64,000 nt of DNA from Bacillota bacterium (lineage in GTDB: Bacteria; Bacillota; Bacilli; Bacillales; Cytobacillaceae), in the NCBI GenBank assembly GCA_030705955.1, contig JAUZPL010000008.1, positions 1-64,000 of the forward strand, given 5' to 3'. The notes beneath the pieces were generated by a model. The model saw nothing but the letters and a program-made list of their open reading frames with translations, was not told the origin of the DNA and searched no databases. The translations under genes and the position numbers were made by a program. Every line of letters begins with the position of its first letter. Within the stretch, counting starts at the first letter, position 1. Of this stretch, positions 8,192-15,967 are shown one piece after another.

Positions 8192-8422
8192 ATGGAACCA
8201 AAAGTAGTTGAATTAGATGTACGTGAGGATATAAAAAATAAGCTTGAGCCGTTTCAAAAAATAATGGAAGCTGTTAAGGAATTAAATGCAAATGATACCT
8301 TTATTCTTCATGCACCATTTAATCCGGTCCCATTATACGCGGTTTTAAAAGCGAAAGGTTTTTCACATGAATCTGAGGAAATCGATAGTAAGCACTGGAA
8401 GATTACTTTTACAAAGAAATAA
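8192..8422 (+). CDS. DUF2249 family protein (copy 2)
   Basis: Soluble protein of 76 residues with the DUF2249 pattern: an N-terminal strand VVELDVRE, a helix around IMEAVKELNANDTFIL, then HAPFNPVPLYAVLKAKGF and a C-terminal HWKITFTKK strand. The TusA-like fold suggests a small sulfur- or metal-handling or partner protein, but no catalytic Cys is present. The ribosome-binding site is AAAAAGGAGATG. It begins a tight four-gene row: 18 bp to copy 3, 12 bp to the membrane protein and 13 bp to the DUF59 gene. A TATAAT at 8163-8168 may give it its own promoter in addition to read-through from crp. Confidence 0.88.
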   Translation: MEPKVVELDVREDIKNKLEPFQKIMEAVKELNANDTFILHAPFNPVPLYAVLKAKGFSHESEEIDSKHWKITFTKK

Positions 8423-8440
8423 AAGGAAAGGTGATTTCAA

Positions 8441-8647
8441 ATGATTATAGATAATCGCGGGCTCGAACCACCCCAACCAATGATGCGAACTCTAGCAGCA
8501 TTAGAAAATTTAGGGGAAAATGAGGTCCTTACTATTATTAATGATAGAAGGCCTATGTTCCTATATGAACAGCTTGAGGAATTAGGGTATAAAAATCGAA
8601 CAGAACAACAAAATGATGGAAGCTATAAAATAGAAATCTTCCGGTAA
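8441..8647 (+). CDS. DUF2249 family protein (copy 3)
   Basis: Soluble protein of 68 residues. It starts MIIDNRGLEPPQPMMRTLAA and contains GENEVLTIINDRRPMFLYEQL, the RPxxLYxxL signature common in DUF2249, followed by a C-terminal YKIEIFR strand. It diverges strongly from copy 2, and its RRPMFLYEQL stretch is more like copy 1 (DPRPLQYQF). No cysteine is present. The ribosome-binding site is AAAGGTG at 8430. Tandem DUF2249 pairs next to NO-metabolism genes imply subunits or successive partners, but the role is unknown. Confidence 0.87.
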   Translation: MIIDNRGLEPPQPMMRTLAALENLGENEVLTIINDRRPMFLYEQLEELGYKNRTEQQNDGSYKIEIFR

Positions 8648-8659
8648 GAGGGTGAAAAT

Positions 8660-9904
8660 ATGCCTCCTCAAAGTTTGAGTAGTGAAACAAATATAAAGCT
8701 TCCTTTTTCATTTATATTCTTTAGTTTTATCGCCCTGGTGTGTTCGCAAATCTTACTCTTGTCAAATGGACAATTCATGACAAGTGGTACCTTTCGAATT
8801 CCAGCACTTTGGTCTGCTGCTCATCTTATTATTTTAGGCTGGGCTTTAATGACTGCCATGGGCGCTATGTATCAGCTTGTTCCAGTAGCATTTTTAACAA
8901 AAATCTGGAATGAAACATTTGGTTTTATTCAATTTTTTGTAACTGCTATTGGAATTCTAACCTTTGCCGGCACACTGTATTGGGCGCCACAGGATGCTTT
9001 TATACCAGGAGCTCTTACATTAATAGGTATTTTGATGTTTATAGTCCAAATGTTAATGACTTTAAGAAAACAGGCAAAGCCAAACATTTTAACCGCTTTT
9101 GTGGGGACTGGCTTGGTATGTTTACTTGTCACCATCTCCATTGGAATTACATTAATTTATTGCCTAAGTACTGGGAAAGGGACAGAGTACTATCAACCCT
9201 TATTTAAAACACATTTACTTATGGGAATTACCGGATGGTTTACACTCTTAATCTTTGGTCTCTCTTATAAGATGGTACCCATGTTTTCTCTATCACATGG
9301 ATTTCCAATGGTGCAAGCTCGTTATGTTTATGGAATTTATATTTCTGGGTTAATCATTACGATCATATCTATCTTTAGCGGAAATGACTTACTCCTTAAA
9401 TTAGGATTCCTGCTTCTATTCATAGGTTTCACTACATTTAGCTGGCATGTAAGTATTATAATTAAGAAGAGATTAAAGAAAAAACTTGATAAGCCCTTTA
9501 GTTTCGCTTTATCTGCGATTGGTTTTGGTAATCTTATTCACTTTGTTGCTTTTGTCATGCTTTTTACTAATCATTTCTCAGGGCTAATCGGTCCATTAAT
9601 ATACACGTATCTCTTTCTTTGGATCATACTTTCTATCCTCGGATACTTGTATAAAATAGTTCCATTTTTATGGTGGACACATAAATATAGTCAGGAAATT
9701 GGCAAAAAAGCAGTACCATCACTCAAGCAAATGACAAATGAAAAAGTCATCACGATTTTATTAAGTCTATTTATACTTTCAGTTTTAATTGTTTTCTGTG
9801 CATTATCATTAAAAATAGCGATTCTATTCAATATTGGACAAGTAATGTTCTCCGTTACTTTTATTTCCATTGCGTTAAATACATTAAATGTTTTAAGAAA
9901 ATAG
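8660..9904 (+). CDS. Twelve-helix membrane protein, NnrS- or heme-copper-oxidase-subunit-I-like
   Basis: Integral membrane protein of 414 residues with about 12 hydrophobic segments. His residues occur in or near helices (55, 185, 213, 263, 294, 305, 341), as in heme-binding NnrS or oxidase subunit I relatives. Three modules each end in an aromatic-x-x-VP motif: GAMYQLVPV (about 68-76), GLSYKMVPM (200-208) and GYLYKIVPF (328-336). The first two are preceded by AHLIILGW and THLLMGITGW. This indicates an internal repeat of about 130 residues. The position in the nor cluster suggests a role in NO response or in handling heme or copper for qNor. Exact function is not established by the sequence. 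Confidence 0.75.
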   Translation: MPPQSLSSETNIKLPFSFIFFSFIALVCSQILLLSNGQFMTSGTFRIPALWSAAHLIILGWALMTAMGAMYQLVPVAFLTKIWNETFGFIQFFVTAIGILTFAGTLYWAPQDAFIPGALTLIGILMFIVQMLMTLRKQAKPNILTAFVGTGLVCLLVTISIGITLIYCLSTGKGTEYYQPLFKTHLLMGITGWFTLLIFGLSYKMVPMFSLSHGFPMVQARYVYGIYISGLIITIISIFSGNDLLLKLGFLLLFIGFTTFSWHVSIIIKKRLKKKLDKPFSFALSAIGFGNLIHFVAFVMLFTNHFSGLIGPLIYTYLFLWIILSILGYLYKIVPFLWWTHKYSQEIGKKAVPSLKQMTNEKVITILLSLFILSVLIVFCALSLKIAILFNIGQVMFSVTFISIALNTLNVLRK

Positions 9905-9917
9905 TGAGGTGTTTAAT

Positions 9918-10217
9918 ATGAGTTTAGTTGAAAAAATCCGTGAAGAATTGAAAAGTGTATATGATCCTGAATTAGGTATTAATGTTGTAGACCTTGGTTT
10001 AATTTATAATATTGAAGTGACAGAAGATAACGATGTTACCGTTACAATGACGTTAACAACTCCTGGCTGCCCACTTCATGACAGCATTTCAAGTGGTGTT
10101 CAATATTGCGTTGAAGGAGTCGAAGAAACAAACAATGTATTCGTTCACACAGTTTGGGAGCCTGCATGGTCCCCAGATAAAATGACAGACGAAGGAAAAA
10201 GACTTTTAGGTAGATAA
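9918..10217 (+). CDS. DUF59/MIP18-family Fe-S assembly-type protein
   Basis: Soluble protein of 99 residues. It has the MIP18/DUF59 signature YDPELGINVVDLGLIYNI, then MTLTTPGCPLHDSI with the conserved Cys in TPGCP, and a C-terminal WEPAWSPDKMTDEG stretch typical of PaaD/SufT-like proteins. Relatives act in maturation of Fe-S or other metal centres. The start MSLVEK is preceded by GAGGTG; the open frame begins 9 bases earlier inside that site. As last gene of the nor-linked row before a strong terminator, it probably helps repair or assemble metal centres damaged by NO, which is an inference from context. Confidence 0.88.
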   Translation: MSLVEKIREELKSVYDPELGINVVDLGLIYNIEVTEDNDVTVTMTLTTPGCPLHDSISSGVQYCVEGVEETNNVFVHTVWEPAWSPDKMTDEGKRLLGR

Positions 10218-10226
10218 GAAAAAATG

Positions 10227-10270
10227 AAAGAAGGACCTGAATGAAAATCATTCAGGTCCTTCTTTAGCTA
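10227..10270 (+). terminator. Terminator of the crp-DUF2249-DUF59 row
   Basis: AAAGAAGGACCTGAATG pairs with CATTCAGGTCCTTCTTT in a perfect stem of about 16 bp directly after the DUF59 gene. It also abuts dispersed repeat family 2. Confidence 0.85.
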
Positions 10271-10313
10271 ATCAGAATGTATATACATAAATTCTGAACG
10301 CATAGGAGCAACT
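10266..10313 (-). repeat. Dispersed intergenic repeat family 2, copy A
   Basis: This 48-bp core, read on the minus strand, matches 47454-47501 at 42 of 48 positions. It contains the arms TCAGAAT and ATTCTGA around a TATATA-like centre, so it can fold. An additional hairpin (TCGCC-AATC-GGCGA) lies beside it at about 10325-10338. Both copies sit next to a terminator between converging or tail-end genes. Confidence 0.75.
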
Positions 10314-10347
10314 TCGCCTTTTGGGCTCGCCAATCGGCGAATTTTCT

Positions 10348-12267
10348 TTATCTAGGTTTAACAGGAAGAATTTCAATCATACTATTTAATACATCTTGTG
10401 AAGTATCATGGTCCAATAAAATATGAATGGTCCCCTTATCCCCTTCACTTCTTATTAAACGGCCTATTCCTTGTCTAAGCCTTAAGAGCATGAATGGGAG
10501 ATCCACCTCTGTAAATGGATCCTTAACACCCTCTCTTTTAGCTTTAAACACGGGATCATTCGGTGGATATGGGAGTGAAAAAATAATGATATTTTCAAGT
10601 GAACGCCCCGGTATATCTAACCCTTCCCAAAGCTTGAGGGAAAATAATACAGCATGTTCATCATTTTGAAATTGAGATACGAGGGTACTAATTTCAGAAT
10701 CACCTTCAAATAGGAGTGGATATTTCAGCACGCCGCTTACCTTTTGTTTGATGAATTCTAAATCTTGTTTATTGGAGCATAAAACAAGGGCCCTTCCCTC
10801 TGTTTTTTCAATTTGTTTCACTATATAATGTATTTTTTCAATCGAATTTTCACTTGGAAACATTGGCATGTTAATTTCCATCATTTCATCATAGGAAAAT
10901 GGTGAAGCAACTGAAAAGGATAGGTAGTTTTTAATACCAAGACTATCAGCCATGTAATCAAAAGAACCTTTATTCGATAATGTTGCAGAAGAAAAAATAA
11001 ACGGCTTTTGCTGCGAAAAAACCTCATCTTGCATGACTTCTTTTACCATTTTCGGCATAATGACAAGGGTTCTCTCTCCCTCTTTTTCTTCAAACCATGT
11101 AATCCCATTAACTGTTTGCATAAATAGTCCGAGTGAATGAGTAATTTGATCTAAGTATTCCTCAACAATTTTCAATTCATAATCATTGATGACATATAGT
11201 TCACTATCAAAAACTAGTTCTTCTTCAAGTTGACTGATTTTTGCTAGCAGATTTTTTGCACATTTCATAACGGTAGGATGCTTTTCAATAAACTGTTTGT
11301 CCGACCCATCTATACTTGTAGTAAATTTTGAAACAGCTAAGAAAAATCTTTCATTTTCTACTATTACATCATCAATCGCATTTAATGTCTCTTCACGTAC
11401 GTCATTCTCCATCAGCCTTGTCAATAGAGTTTCAAGTGTTTGATTGGTTATACGATAACTTAAAGCCTTTTGGCATGCATATTCAAGCAGATGACCTTCA
11501 TCAAATATCACTGAGGAATAGAGAGGCAATAATGGAAGCTGTCCTTCCCTCTTTCTTGATTCCTTTGTCCAAATGTGCTCCATATAGAAATCTTGTGAAC
11601 AAATAATCAAGTCTTTAGCATGACGATAATAATCTCTATTCAATGTTAATCCACATCGATGCCTTAGATCACAGGCAAAACAGTCTTGTAAGGGATCCCA
11701 ATTTATTTCTCCCCATTTTTCATCGGATAGACCTGGGTATTCTTTGCGGTCTCCATACCTTTCAAAATTTTGCATGGAAGCATCTTGATATACGAAGCTT
11801 GGAAGTTTATCAACAATTTGATCAATTTCTTCAAAAGAATTTGTTTGGCGAGCTCTATCAAGCTTTTTTAAGCATAAATATTGGTCCCTTGATTTTGCAA
11901 GACGGACATCAATATTTAAATTCAATACTTTTTCTAGCTTCGCAATATCTCCTTCTTCTTTAACGAGTTGCTCAATTAATGTTTCATCTGCACAGGCAAT
12001 GATGGCAGGCTGATTTGTATATCTGGCGTAAATGATGGCATAAAGCAAATAGGCAATTGTCTTTCCGGTTCCGACTCCCGCTTCAGCAAACATTACTTTC
12101 TTCTCTTTAAATGCCTTTTCAAGCTGAAAGGCCATAAATATTTGTTCATCCCGTAATTCAAAACCTGAATCCGGTAAAATATCATAAAAAAGATCGCCAA
12201 TCCACTCACCTAATTTATCATAAAAAGATTCTGTTTTTGAAATTGTAAATGGAATCCCACTTTGCAT
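10348..12267 (-). CDS. DinG/YoaA-type Fe-S ATP-dependent DNA helicase
   Basis: XPD-like superfamily 2 helicase of 639 residues. Walker A is in AEAGVGTGKTIAYLL and the Walker B equivalent is IFDEGH. Between them are cysteines in DCFACDLRHRCGL and an earlier YLCLKKL, forming the four-Cys 4Fe-4S site of this family. The C-terminal helicase half has LWEGLDIPG and LRLRQGIGRLIRSEGD. It probably unwinds 5'-tailed or RNA-containing substrates. It differs from the exonuclease-type DinG at 33.2 kb, which lacks the cysteines. The ATG start (MQSGIPF) is preferred; an in-frame TTG lies 24 bases upstream. Confidence 0.93.
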   Translation of the reverse strand: MQSGIPFTISKTESFYDKLGEWIGDLFYDILPDSGFELRDEQIFMAFQLEKAFKEKKVMFAEAGVGTGKTIAYLLYAIIYARYTNQPAIIACADETLIEQLVKEEGDIAKLEKVLNLNIDVRLAKSRDQYLCLKKLDRARQTNSFEEIDQIVDKLPSFVYQDASMQNFERYGDRKEYPGLSDEKWGEINWDPLQDCFACDLRHRCGLTLNRDYYRHAKDLIICSQDFYMEHIWTKESRKREGQLPLLPLYSSVIFDEGHLLEYACQKALSYRITNQTLETLLTRLMENDVREETLNAIDDVIVENERFFLAVSKFTTSIDGSDKQFIEKHPTVMKCAKNLLAKISQLEEELVFDSELYVINDYELKIVEEYLDQITHSLGLFMQTVNGITWFEEKEGERTLVIMPKMVKEVMQDEVFSQQKPFIFSSATLSNKGSFDYMADSLGIKNYLSFSVASPFSYDEMMEINMPMFPSENSIEKIHYIVKQIEKTEGRALVLCSNKQDLEFIKQKVSGVLKYPLLFEGDSEISTLVSQFQNDEHAVLFSLKLWEGLDIPGRSLENIIIFSLPYPPNDPVFKAKREGVKDPFTEVDLPFMLLRLRQGIGRLIRSEGDKGTIHILLDHDTSQDVLNSMIEILPVKPR

Positions 12268-12289
12268 GGTACAATCTTTCTCCCTTCCC

Positions 12290-12319
12290 AAAAAAGAAAA
12301 GCGCCTACAAATAGACGCT
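12290..12319 (-). terminator. Terminator of the rRNA methylase gene
   Basis: Minus strand: AGCGTCTA and TAGGCGCT form an 8-bp stem with one G-U pair and a 4-nt loop, then TTTTCTTTTTT. Confidence 0.7.
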
Positions 12320-12371
12320 AAGCTGTATAGTTAATCATTTTATTTTATCGTATATCCCTTTATTGTCAAGA

Positions 12372-13517
12372 TTATGATTCTTTAATCCGCGGTGGTCTAT
12401 TTCCCCAGTATTGATAAAAGTCAGTTCGGATAAAACCATTAAAAAGCTTTCGTTTTTTCGTAGCAGGTTTGCCATAAATCTCTTCAAAATTTTCATTTGA
12501 TGTTAGCATATAAATGGACCATGTATCTAAAGGTGCAAAAGCTTGTCCCATTTCACGATACATCTGTTCAACTGCCTTTTTATCGCCTAGTCTTTCTCCA
12601 TATGGTGGGTTTCCAACAATAACACCGTTTTCTTTTTTTGTTGAAATATCCTTTACTTGCATTTGTTTAAATTGAATAAGATCGCCTAATCCCGCCTCAA
12701 ATGAATTCTTTTCTGCAATTTTCACCATTCTATGATCAATATCAGAACCCGTAATATCAAGTTGTTGATCATAGTTCGCTAAATCTTCTGCTTCATCACG
12801 GGCATTCTCCCAAACCTTACTTTCAATCCAACCCCAGCCTTCTGAAACAAATTCACGGTTAAAGCCTGGTGCAATATTTTGTCCCATTAAGGCAGCTTCT
12901 ATTGGGATGGTCCCTGATCCGCAGAATGGATCTATAAATGGCTTGTCGGGACTCCAATTGGTCAACATAACAAGTGCTGCAGCAAGCGTTTCTTTCAATG
13001 GAGCCTCTCCTTGATCCACTCTATACCCGCGCTTATGAAGCCCTTGTCCACTAGTATCAATTGTAATAGTTGCCATATCCTTTAATAAGGCAACTTCAAT
13101 TTTATATAAAGCGCCAGATTCTTCAAACCAAGTATTTCGCTTGTAATGACTCTTTAATCTCTCGACAACTGCTTTTTTAACAATTGCCTGGCAATCGGAA
13201 ACGCTAAATAGTTTTGATTTTAAGGACTTTCCCGTAACAGGAAATTCCGCATCCTCTGGCAAATACCTTTCCCAAGGTATGGCTTTTGTTTTTTCAAACA
13301 GCTCATCAAATGTATAGGCTTTAAATTCTGCTACCTTTATCTTTAATCGATCTGCCGTGCGAAGCCATAAATTACATCGCGCAATGGCACTTTCATCTCC
13401 TATAAAGGTAACCTTTCCATTTTCAACTTCACATTCATAACCTAATGTACGGACCTCTTTTGCCACAATGGCTTCAAGACCCATTGCACTTGTTGCAATC
13501 AACTCATATTTTCCCAT
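12372..13517 (-). CDS. ypsC: THUMP-domain class I rRNA methyltransferase (RlmL/YpsC family)
   Basis: SAM-dependent RNA methylase of 381 residues. An N-terminal THUMP domain (about 1-155) binds RNA. A Rossmann-type methylase domain follows, with DPFCGSGTIPIEAA as SAM motif I and the base-methylation motif VGNPPYGERLG. It matches B. subtilis YpsC, predicted to make m2G in 23S rRNA. The start MGKYELIA follows AAGGGTG; the longer frame starts 27 bases upstream. The neighbours rnpB and gpsB are as in B. subtilis. Confidence 0.93.
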   Translation of the reverse strand: MGKYELIATSAMGLEAIVAKEVRTLGYECEVENGKVTFIGDESAIARCNLWLRTADRLKIKVAEFKAYTFDELFEKTKAIPWERYLPEDAEFPVTGKSLKSKLFSVSDCQAIVKKAVVERLKSHYKRNTWFEESGALYKIEVALLKDMATITIDTSGQGLHKRGYRVDQGEAPLKETLAAALVMLTNWSPDKPFIDPFCGSGTIPIEAALMGQNIAPGFNREFVSEGWGWIESKVWENARDEAEDLANYDQQLDITGSDIDHRMVKIAEKNSFEAGLGDLIQFKQMQVKDISTKKENGVIVGNPPYGERLGDKKAVEQMYREMGQAFAPLDTWSIYMLTSNENFEEIYGKPATKKRKLFNGFIRTDFYQYWGNRPPRIKES

Positions 13518-13579
13518 TATTTCACCCTTCACCAATATACACATATTTCTCTTCAGATAATTTCATTATAACCACGTTA

Positions 13580-13616
13580 TTTAAAAATAAAAAGCTCCCC
13601 ACAATTTAGGAGAGCT
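13580..13616 (-). terminator. Terminator of rnpB
   Basis: Minus strand AGCTCTCC and GGGGAGCT form the stem (one mismatch), followed by TTTTTATTTTT, about 24 bp after the predicted RNA 3' end. Confidence 0.85.
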
Positions 13617-13639
13617 CTAAATTCTTTTCACATTTTTCC

Positions 13640-14040
13640 CATTAATACGTTCTGTAAGCCATGTTCTGTACCATTGTACTTCAAGCGACAAAAGTCTCGT
13701 ACTTTGGTGGTAACCATCTATCTACAGGTTTCAATAAAACCTGTCCTTCTTCTTGTTGAATTCCAAGAAAGAAAGCGCCCCTACCATAATTTGGGTTTCT
13801 CGCTCGTGGGGTTTACCCGTTCCACCCTTTCTATTTCTAGAAAGATTACGTCACTGTGGCACTTTTAAAGGTACTGATGCCATATCCAAAGGACTTAGGC
13901 ATTTTCCCAGCCGTCAAGCCTTTAAGCTTGCCCTAGCTTATGAATTGACTAGGCACGAACACTACGAGCATCTCAGCTCGTGCGAGCATGGACTTTCCTC
14001 TGCAACAAAAGTTACAGCGATTACCCGAACGCAATTAATG
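13640..14040 (-). ncRNA. rnpB: RNase P RNA, type B
   Basis: Catalytic RNA of RNase P, which removes 5' leaders from pre-tRNA. Read on the minus strand it contains GTTCGGGTAATCGCTG, then GAGGAAAGTCCATGCTCGCA, later AAAGTGCCACAGTGACG, AACGGGTAAACCCCACGAGC, and near the end ACATGGCTTACAGAACG. These are the conserved blocks of Bacillus type-B RNase P RNA. The ends are set by the P1 pairing CATTAAT (5') with ATTAATG (3') and may be off by a few bases. The open frames here are antisense artefacts. It lies between ypsC and gpsB as in B. subtilis. Confidence 0.97.
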
Positions 14041-14108
14041 ACAAAATTTATTATATGTGTTTCTAGATGTTAAATCAATGGTTTTATTTGGTAATTAAGG
14101 AAATTTGT

Positions 14109-14411
14109 TTAATCGTATAGTTTATTACCAAACACATGTTTTTCAAGATTGGATAAGCGCTTCAAAATGTCAAAATTAGTTGTTCCAGCCGCTTGACTTA
14201 CAGGTTGTCTTCTTGAAGCTTCTTCAAGCTGTTTTCTTAAACGTAGATTTTCCTGTTGTAGTTCATCAATTTCTTGATGAAATGTTTCATAATCTTTTAT
14301 GACAAGGTCTAAAAATTTATCCACTTCTTCTTGTTTATAGCCTCGTACGCCTGATTTAAATTCTTTTTCTAAAATATCTTTTGCCGTTAATTTAACTTTG
14401 TCGGATAACAT
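14109..14411 (-). CDS. gpsB: Cell-cycle protein GpsB
   Basis: Small DivIVA-like protein of 100 residues that shuttles PBP1 between septum and side wall during growth. The N-terminal DivIVA-type domain reads [19 protein letters not shown] then [16 protein letters not shown] coiled coil ([17 protein letters not shown]) and a short C-terminal trimerising segment ([16 protein letters not shown]) follow. The start MLSDKVK is preceded by GAGGTG. It sits between rnpB and ypsA. Its partner PBP1 is encoded at 26.4 kb. Confidence 0.96.
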   Translation of the reverse strand: MLSDKVKLTAKDILEKEFKSGVRGYKQEEVDKFLDLVIKDYETFHQEIDELQQENLRLRKQLEEASRRQPVSQAAGTTNFDILKRLSNLEKHVFGNKLYD

Positions 14412-14541
14412 TTTAATCACCTCAGTATTGACCAATCATTACATATTATTTTTTCAAAAATAATTCTTTTTGTCAATTTTTCCGTAAGACAAGTTTACCA
14501 TTTCATTATATGAATGAACAGAGAATAATTGCTATTTACTT

Positions 14542-15102
14542 TTAAAATTCAGATCGTTTATATTCCTCCTCCTCCATTAAGATTTGTAAATCATAAAATG
14601 TTATTAAGTGGAGAGGATAAGAATGATGGCTCTGATAATTTTTAGCTATTTCATATAAAAATTTGGGGCTTCCCTCTTTTTCTGTATCATATAAAAGGAG
14701 TAACTCATTACTTTTTTCAATAAAGAACTGATTTTTTAAACGAAATTGCCATGGTTTTTCATATCCTTTTCTTGTAACTGAATCAATAAAATCTGCTTGG
14801 GCAAGGATAGACCTATACCACTCTTGATTTTTTTCATTCCATTTTTTCTCCTGATCTAGAAAAGGAGTTATGACTGCCAGCTTTAAATCAAGCGTTTCCT
14901 TTTGTAATTCAAAAACCACCTCTGCAGCCCATAATTCAACACCAAGTTGTCCACTAATTAAAACCCATTCTAAACCTTCATCAAGCAATTGTATCAGTTT
15001 CTTTTTTATTGCTAATTTAATGAAATTTACTGATGGGTGATCCATTTGAAAAATTCCTAATTCATAAGGTTTATAGCCAGATATAGCTAATACTTTACCC
15101 AC
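14542..15102 (-). CDS. ypsA: YpsA family SLOG-domain protein (DUF1273)
   Basis: Soluble protein of 186 residues, homologous to B. subtilis YpsA, which influences cell division. The opening [18 protein letters not shown] and the central [17 protein letters not shown] (a nucleotide- or ligand-binding glycine stretch of the SLOG fold) are characteristic. The start is taken as GTG at 15102, because GGAG lies six bases before it; the longer ATG frame lacks a clear site. It is upstream of gpsB in the same orientation, a pairing seen in many Firmicutes. Confidence 0.9.
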   Translation of the reverse strand: MGKVLAISGYKPYELGIFQMDHPSVNFIKLAIKKKLIQLLDEGLEWVLISGQLGVELWAAEVVFELQKETLDLKLAVITPFLDQEKKWNEKNQEWYRSILAQADFIDSVTRKGYEKPWQFRLKNQFFIEKSNELLLLYDTEKEGSPKFLYEIAKNYQSHHSYPLHLITFYDLQILMEEEEYKRSEF

Positions 15103-15251
15103 GGCTTTCTCCATAATCATTATTTTTTTAGTTGTTGTTCATTTTCTGACTCTTTAGGTCCTCTTCCATATACCTAGTTACAAAATAAGCAGCCTTTTTT
15201 TAAAAATAGGACAATCATTTTTAGAACTACATCATATCATATTGTATAAAA

Positions 15252-15283
15252 GAAATAAAAAAACAAGGGCAAATCGCCCTTGT
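15252..15283 (-). terminator. Terminator of cotD
   Basis: ACAAGGGC and GCCCTTGT form an 8-bp stem with a 4-nt loop, then TTTTTTT on the minus strand, just after the cotD stop. Confidence 0.88.
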
Positions 15284-15296
15284 AATGGATCTCTTA

Positions 15297-15596
15297 TTAA
15301 GGTCTTGGTCCCATATATGGGCTAGGAAATCCAGGTCCAACTGGTGCACCAGGCATTGGCATTGGCATTTGCATTGGCATTGCACATGGGTTGCAGCAGT
15401 TGAATTCTTGATTGCAAACCTCATTACAGCATGAAGCAGATTGAGTGCAATAGTGCTTATGCTGGTACATATGATGATTAACAGTTGCAACATGTGTTGG
15501 ATGGATATGTGGCACCACCGTTGTAGAGAAGGTATGGTTCACAATCTGTTGAGTTGGATGAATGACAGGCGGCATATAATTTGTTCCTAAATACAT
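15297..15596 (-). CDS. cotD: CotD-family inner spore coat protein
   Basis: Small spore coat protein of 99 residues, rich in His, Cys and Pro as usual for CotD: PHIHPTHVATVNHHMYQHKH, then Cys-rich YCTQSASCCNEVC and CNPC, then a Met-Pro repeat (MPMQMPMPMPG). It begins MYLGTNYMPP, with RBS AAAGGGGAG. The gene position between ypsA and mrfB matches B. subtilis. It is expected in the mother cell late in sporulation, and a sigma-K-like promoter is visible upstream. Confidence 0.92.
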   Translation of the reverse strand: MYLGTNYMPPVIHPTQQIVNHTFSTTVVPHIHPTHVATVNHHMYQHKHYCTQSASCCNEVCNQEFNCCNPCAMPMQMPMPMPGAPVGPGFPSPYMGPRP

Positions 15597-15630
15597 TTAA
15601 AAGCTCCCCTTTCAGATATTCTGTTTACAT

Positions 15631-15663
15631 TAACAGCCTATGTCAGAAGGGTCTATCTTGTAC
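15631..15663 (-). promoter_or_regulatory. Possible sigma-K promoter of cotD
   Basis: Minus strand: ACAA, 15 nt, then CATAGGCTG, close to the sigma-K pattern AC-(about 16)-CATAnnnTA. The TSS would fall about 30 bp before the cotD start codon. Pattern match only. Confidence 0.35.
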
Positions 15664-15681
15664 TAATTAAAATACCTATTT

Positions 15682-15777
15682 TTATAGAATTGAATAAAAA
15701 CTATCCTTTAAGCCTGTAAACATAAAGACAGTTAAGCCTAGAACAATGAAAAATAAATATAGAATTGCCTTATACAT
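15682..15777 (-). CDS. Putative 31-residue single-helix membrane microprotein
   Basis: Short frame starting MYKAILYLFFIVLG and ending KDSFYSIL, with one strongly hydrophobic helix (residues 4-22). GGAG lies ten bases before the ATG, and a good promoter (TTGTTT-17-TAAAAT) ends about 55 bp upstream, so the frame has all parts of a gene. The frame stays open 12 codons further upstream without a standard start. Function unknown. Confidence 0.5.
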   Translation of the reverse strand: MYKAILYLFFIVLGLTVFMFTGLKDSFYSIL

Positions 15778-15783
15778 GTAAAA

Positions 15784-15967
15784 CCAGCTCCACTTTGCTT
15801 TTTTATAGTCATTTATCGTTCACACATTTTTAAATTTTACCCTTTTAAACTATAAGAAACAATAATGAATTACTGGTTTTTTCGTGGACAAATATGAAGA
15901 TTTTGTTACAATATCCAAACCTTGTCATGTAAATGTAAATAAAGTAGGATTTTGGCGATTTTTGCGC
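15784..15967. other. Intergenic region between cotD/microprotein and mrfB
   Basis: The 371 bp between cotD and mrfB hold the possible sigma-K promoter of cotD, the 31-codon frame and its promoter. From about 15863 to 15967 I see only AT-rich sequence, with no clear terminator for mrfB and no conserved RNA. Confidence 0.5.
15834..15862 (-). promoter_or_regulatory. Sigma-A-type promoter upstream of the 31-residue frame
   Basis: Minus strand TTGTTT (15857-15862), 17-nt spacer, TAAAAT (15834-15839). The start would be near 15827. Confidence 0.5.

Noticed and set aside
8929-9207. Small open frames on both strands inside the 12-helix membrane protein gene
   Set aside because: They are shadows of a membrane protein gene with consistent hydrophobic periodicity in the main frame.
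10311-10345. Terminator of the Fe-S helicase gene
   Set aside because: The TCGCC/GGCGA hairpin lacks a good T-run on the minus strand and appears to belong to dispersed repeat family 2.
13674-14073. Plus-strand open frames of 64 and 106 codons
   Set aside because: They lie antisense to the conserved core of RNase P RNA and have no ribosome-binding site.
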